Positions 63,618-64,000 of a DNA stretch of 64,000 nucleotides are shown in pieces. Below the pieces are notes generated by a model. The model ran no database searches and was not told the origin of the DNA. It was given only the letters and a program-made list of their open reading frames with translations. This stretch comes from Bog-950 sp046329515 (GTDB lineage Bacteria; Bacteroidota; Bacteroidia; Chitinophagales; LD1): contig JAXLUM010000001.1 in NCBI GenBank assembly GCA_046329515.1, forward strand, positions 248,001-312,000, read 5' to 3'. Made by a program: the position numbers and the translations under genes. How positions within the stretch are numbered: the stretch's first letter is position 1; each line of letters opens with the position of its first letter.

Positions 63618-64000
63618 TTCAGAGTGCGGAATACAAAGTCAAACACCGGATAGGAGATATTGAAGTTGTATTTATCCATGAGTTTTAGGTTGTGGTGATT
63701 ATGATGCAGATGGCGTAACAGCTTAAGAAAAGGCAGTTTATAAATCCAATGGGTTTCGGGTAAGTGATAGGCCAAATGAAGCCATTCATAATTTAAGTAA
63801 TAGGCAAGCGTAGTGGCTATATACAACATGGCGGCATTAAGGCTGAAAAAGTAAAAGATAGCAGCGGCCACAGGGAGCACAAAAAACACCGAAAAGAAAA
63901 TGAGAAGAACAGGAGGGAAGAGGATAATCTTGAAATCGTTTACAGTATCACAGTTCATTTTTTCGTTGGTAAAGAAATGATGGTGTTGCAGGGTGTGCCT
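63614..64000 (-). CDS. Fatty acid hydroxylase/sterol desaturase-family protein, 5' end outside window
   Basis: The apparent Met start at 63958 is internal: on the minus strand the frame stays open to base 64000 and reads RHTLQHHHFFT before it, the HxxxHH iron-ligand box of the family. Further boxes seen: WLHLAYHLPETHW and LLRHLHHNHHN, with DKYNFNISYPVFD near the end, and two or three membrane segments between. The family is di-iron, membrane-bound, and hydroxylates or desaturates lipids. Substrate unknown. The 3' end overlaps the alpha/beta hydrolase gene. Confidence 0.88.
   Translation of the reverse strand, partial: RHTLQHHHFFTNEKMNCDTVNDFKIILFPPVLLIFFSVFFVLPVAAAIFYFFSLNAAMLYIATTLAYYLNYEWLHLAYHLPETHWIYKLPFLKLLRHLHHNHHNLKLMDKYNFNISYPVFDFVFRTLK

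Overview
The window is one contiguous piece of a Bacteroidota chromosome. It is probably near Chitinophagales or Sphingobacteriales; that placement is inference from gene content, not phylogeny. Diagnostic signs are seven very large secreted proteins ending in type IX secretion (T9SS) sorting domains, a PorP/SprF protein, a GldM-like protein, lipoproteins of the C-K-K-[DE] kind, and promoter-like boxes of the Bacteroidetes TAnnTTTG type. I see no tRNA, rRNA, insertion sequence, prophage or CRISPR array. Both ends cut through genes.

Layout. (1) 2-1315 is the end of a T9SS cargo gene. (2) 8399-1454 (minus) is a six-gene run: PqqD-like protein, ATP-grasp ligase, type III PLP decarboxylase, urea-transporter/M23-peptidase fusion, outer-membrane barrel and periplasmic TPR protein. 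It joins a small cytosolic amino-acid chemistry module to parts for both membranes, and is my first candidate for an undescribed system. (3) 11867-8612 (minus) holds efp, accB, accC and a protein equal to only the N-terminal part of the gliding/T9SS motor protein GldM. (4) 12002-19059 (plus) carries a secreted protein, a diheme cytochrome c, a conserved helical protein and a giant FG-GAP protein. (5) 26889-19112 (minus) contains an adhesin with the gliding-associated C-terminus, PorP/SprF and a TPR/PD40/OmpA-like protein, followed by a separate rRNA pseudouridine synthase. (6) 27004-31518 (plus) is a delta-60-repeat cargo protein.

(7) 35652-31579 (minus), with 36011-36394 opposite, encodes lipoproteins and a DUF1501-like enzyme. 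It looks like a split version of the planctomycete cytochrome/DUF1549/DUF1553 plus DUF1501 module and is my second candidate. (8) 45105-36482 (minus) is a fatty-acid beta-oxidation locus in the order tetR-fadN-fadA-(four-helix-bundle gene)-fadE-fadE, like Bacillus fadR/fadNAE. It has two operator-like sites and an unusual AT-rich repeat in five of its gaps. (9) 45259-53614 holds an SGNH hydrolase and two more T9SS cargo genes.

(10) 53839-57526 (plus) encodes an OmpA protein, an acyltransferase, a lipoprotein and two thioredoxin-fold proteins. (11) 59844-57570 (minus) is a GH1 glycosidase and an epoxide-hydrolase-like enzyme. (12) The right end has TspO, a lipoprotein, a soluble TPR histidine kinase, an alpha/beta hydrolase and the C-terminal part of a fatty-acid-hydroxylase-family protein running off the edge.

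Roughly a third of the window is T9SS cargo. Start codons were moved inward where the longest reading frame began before a clear signal peptide.
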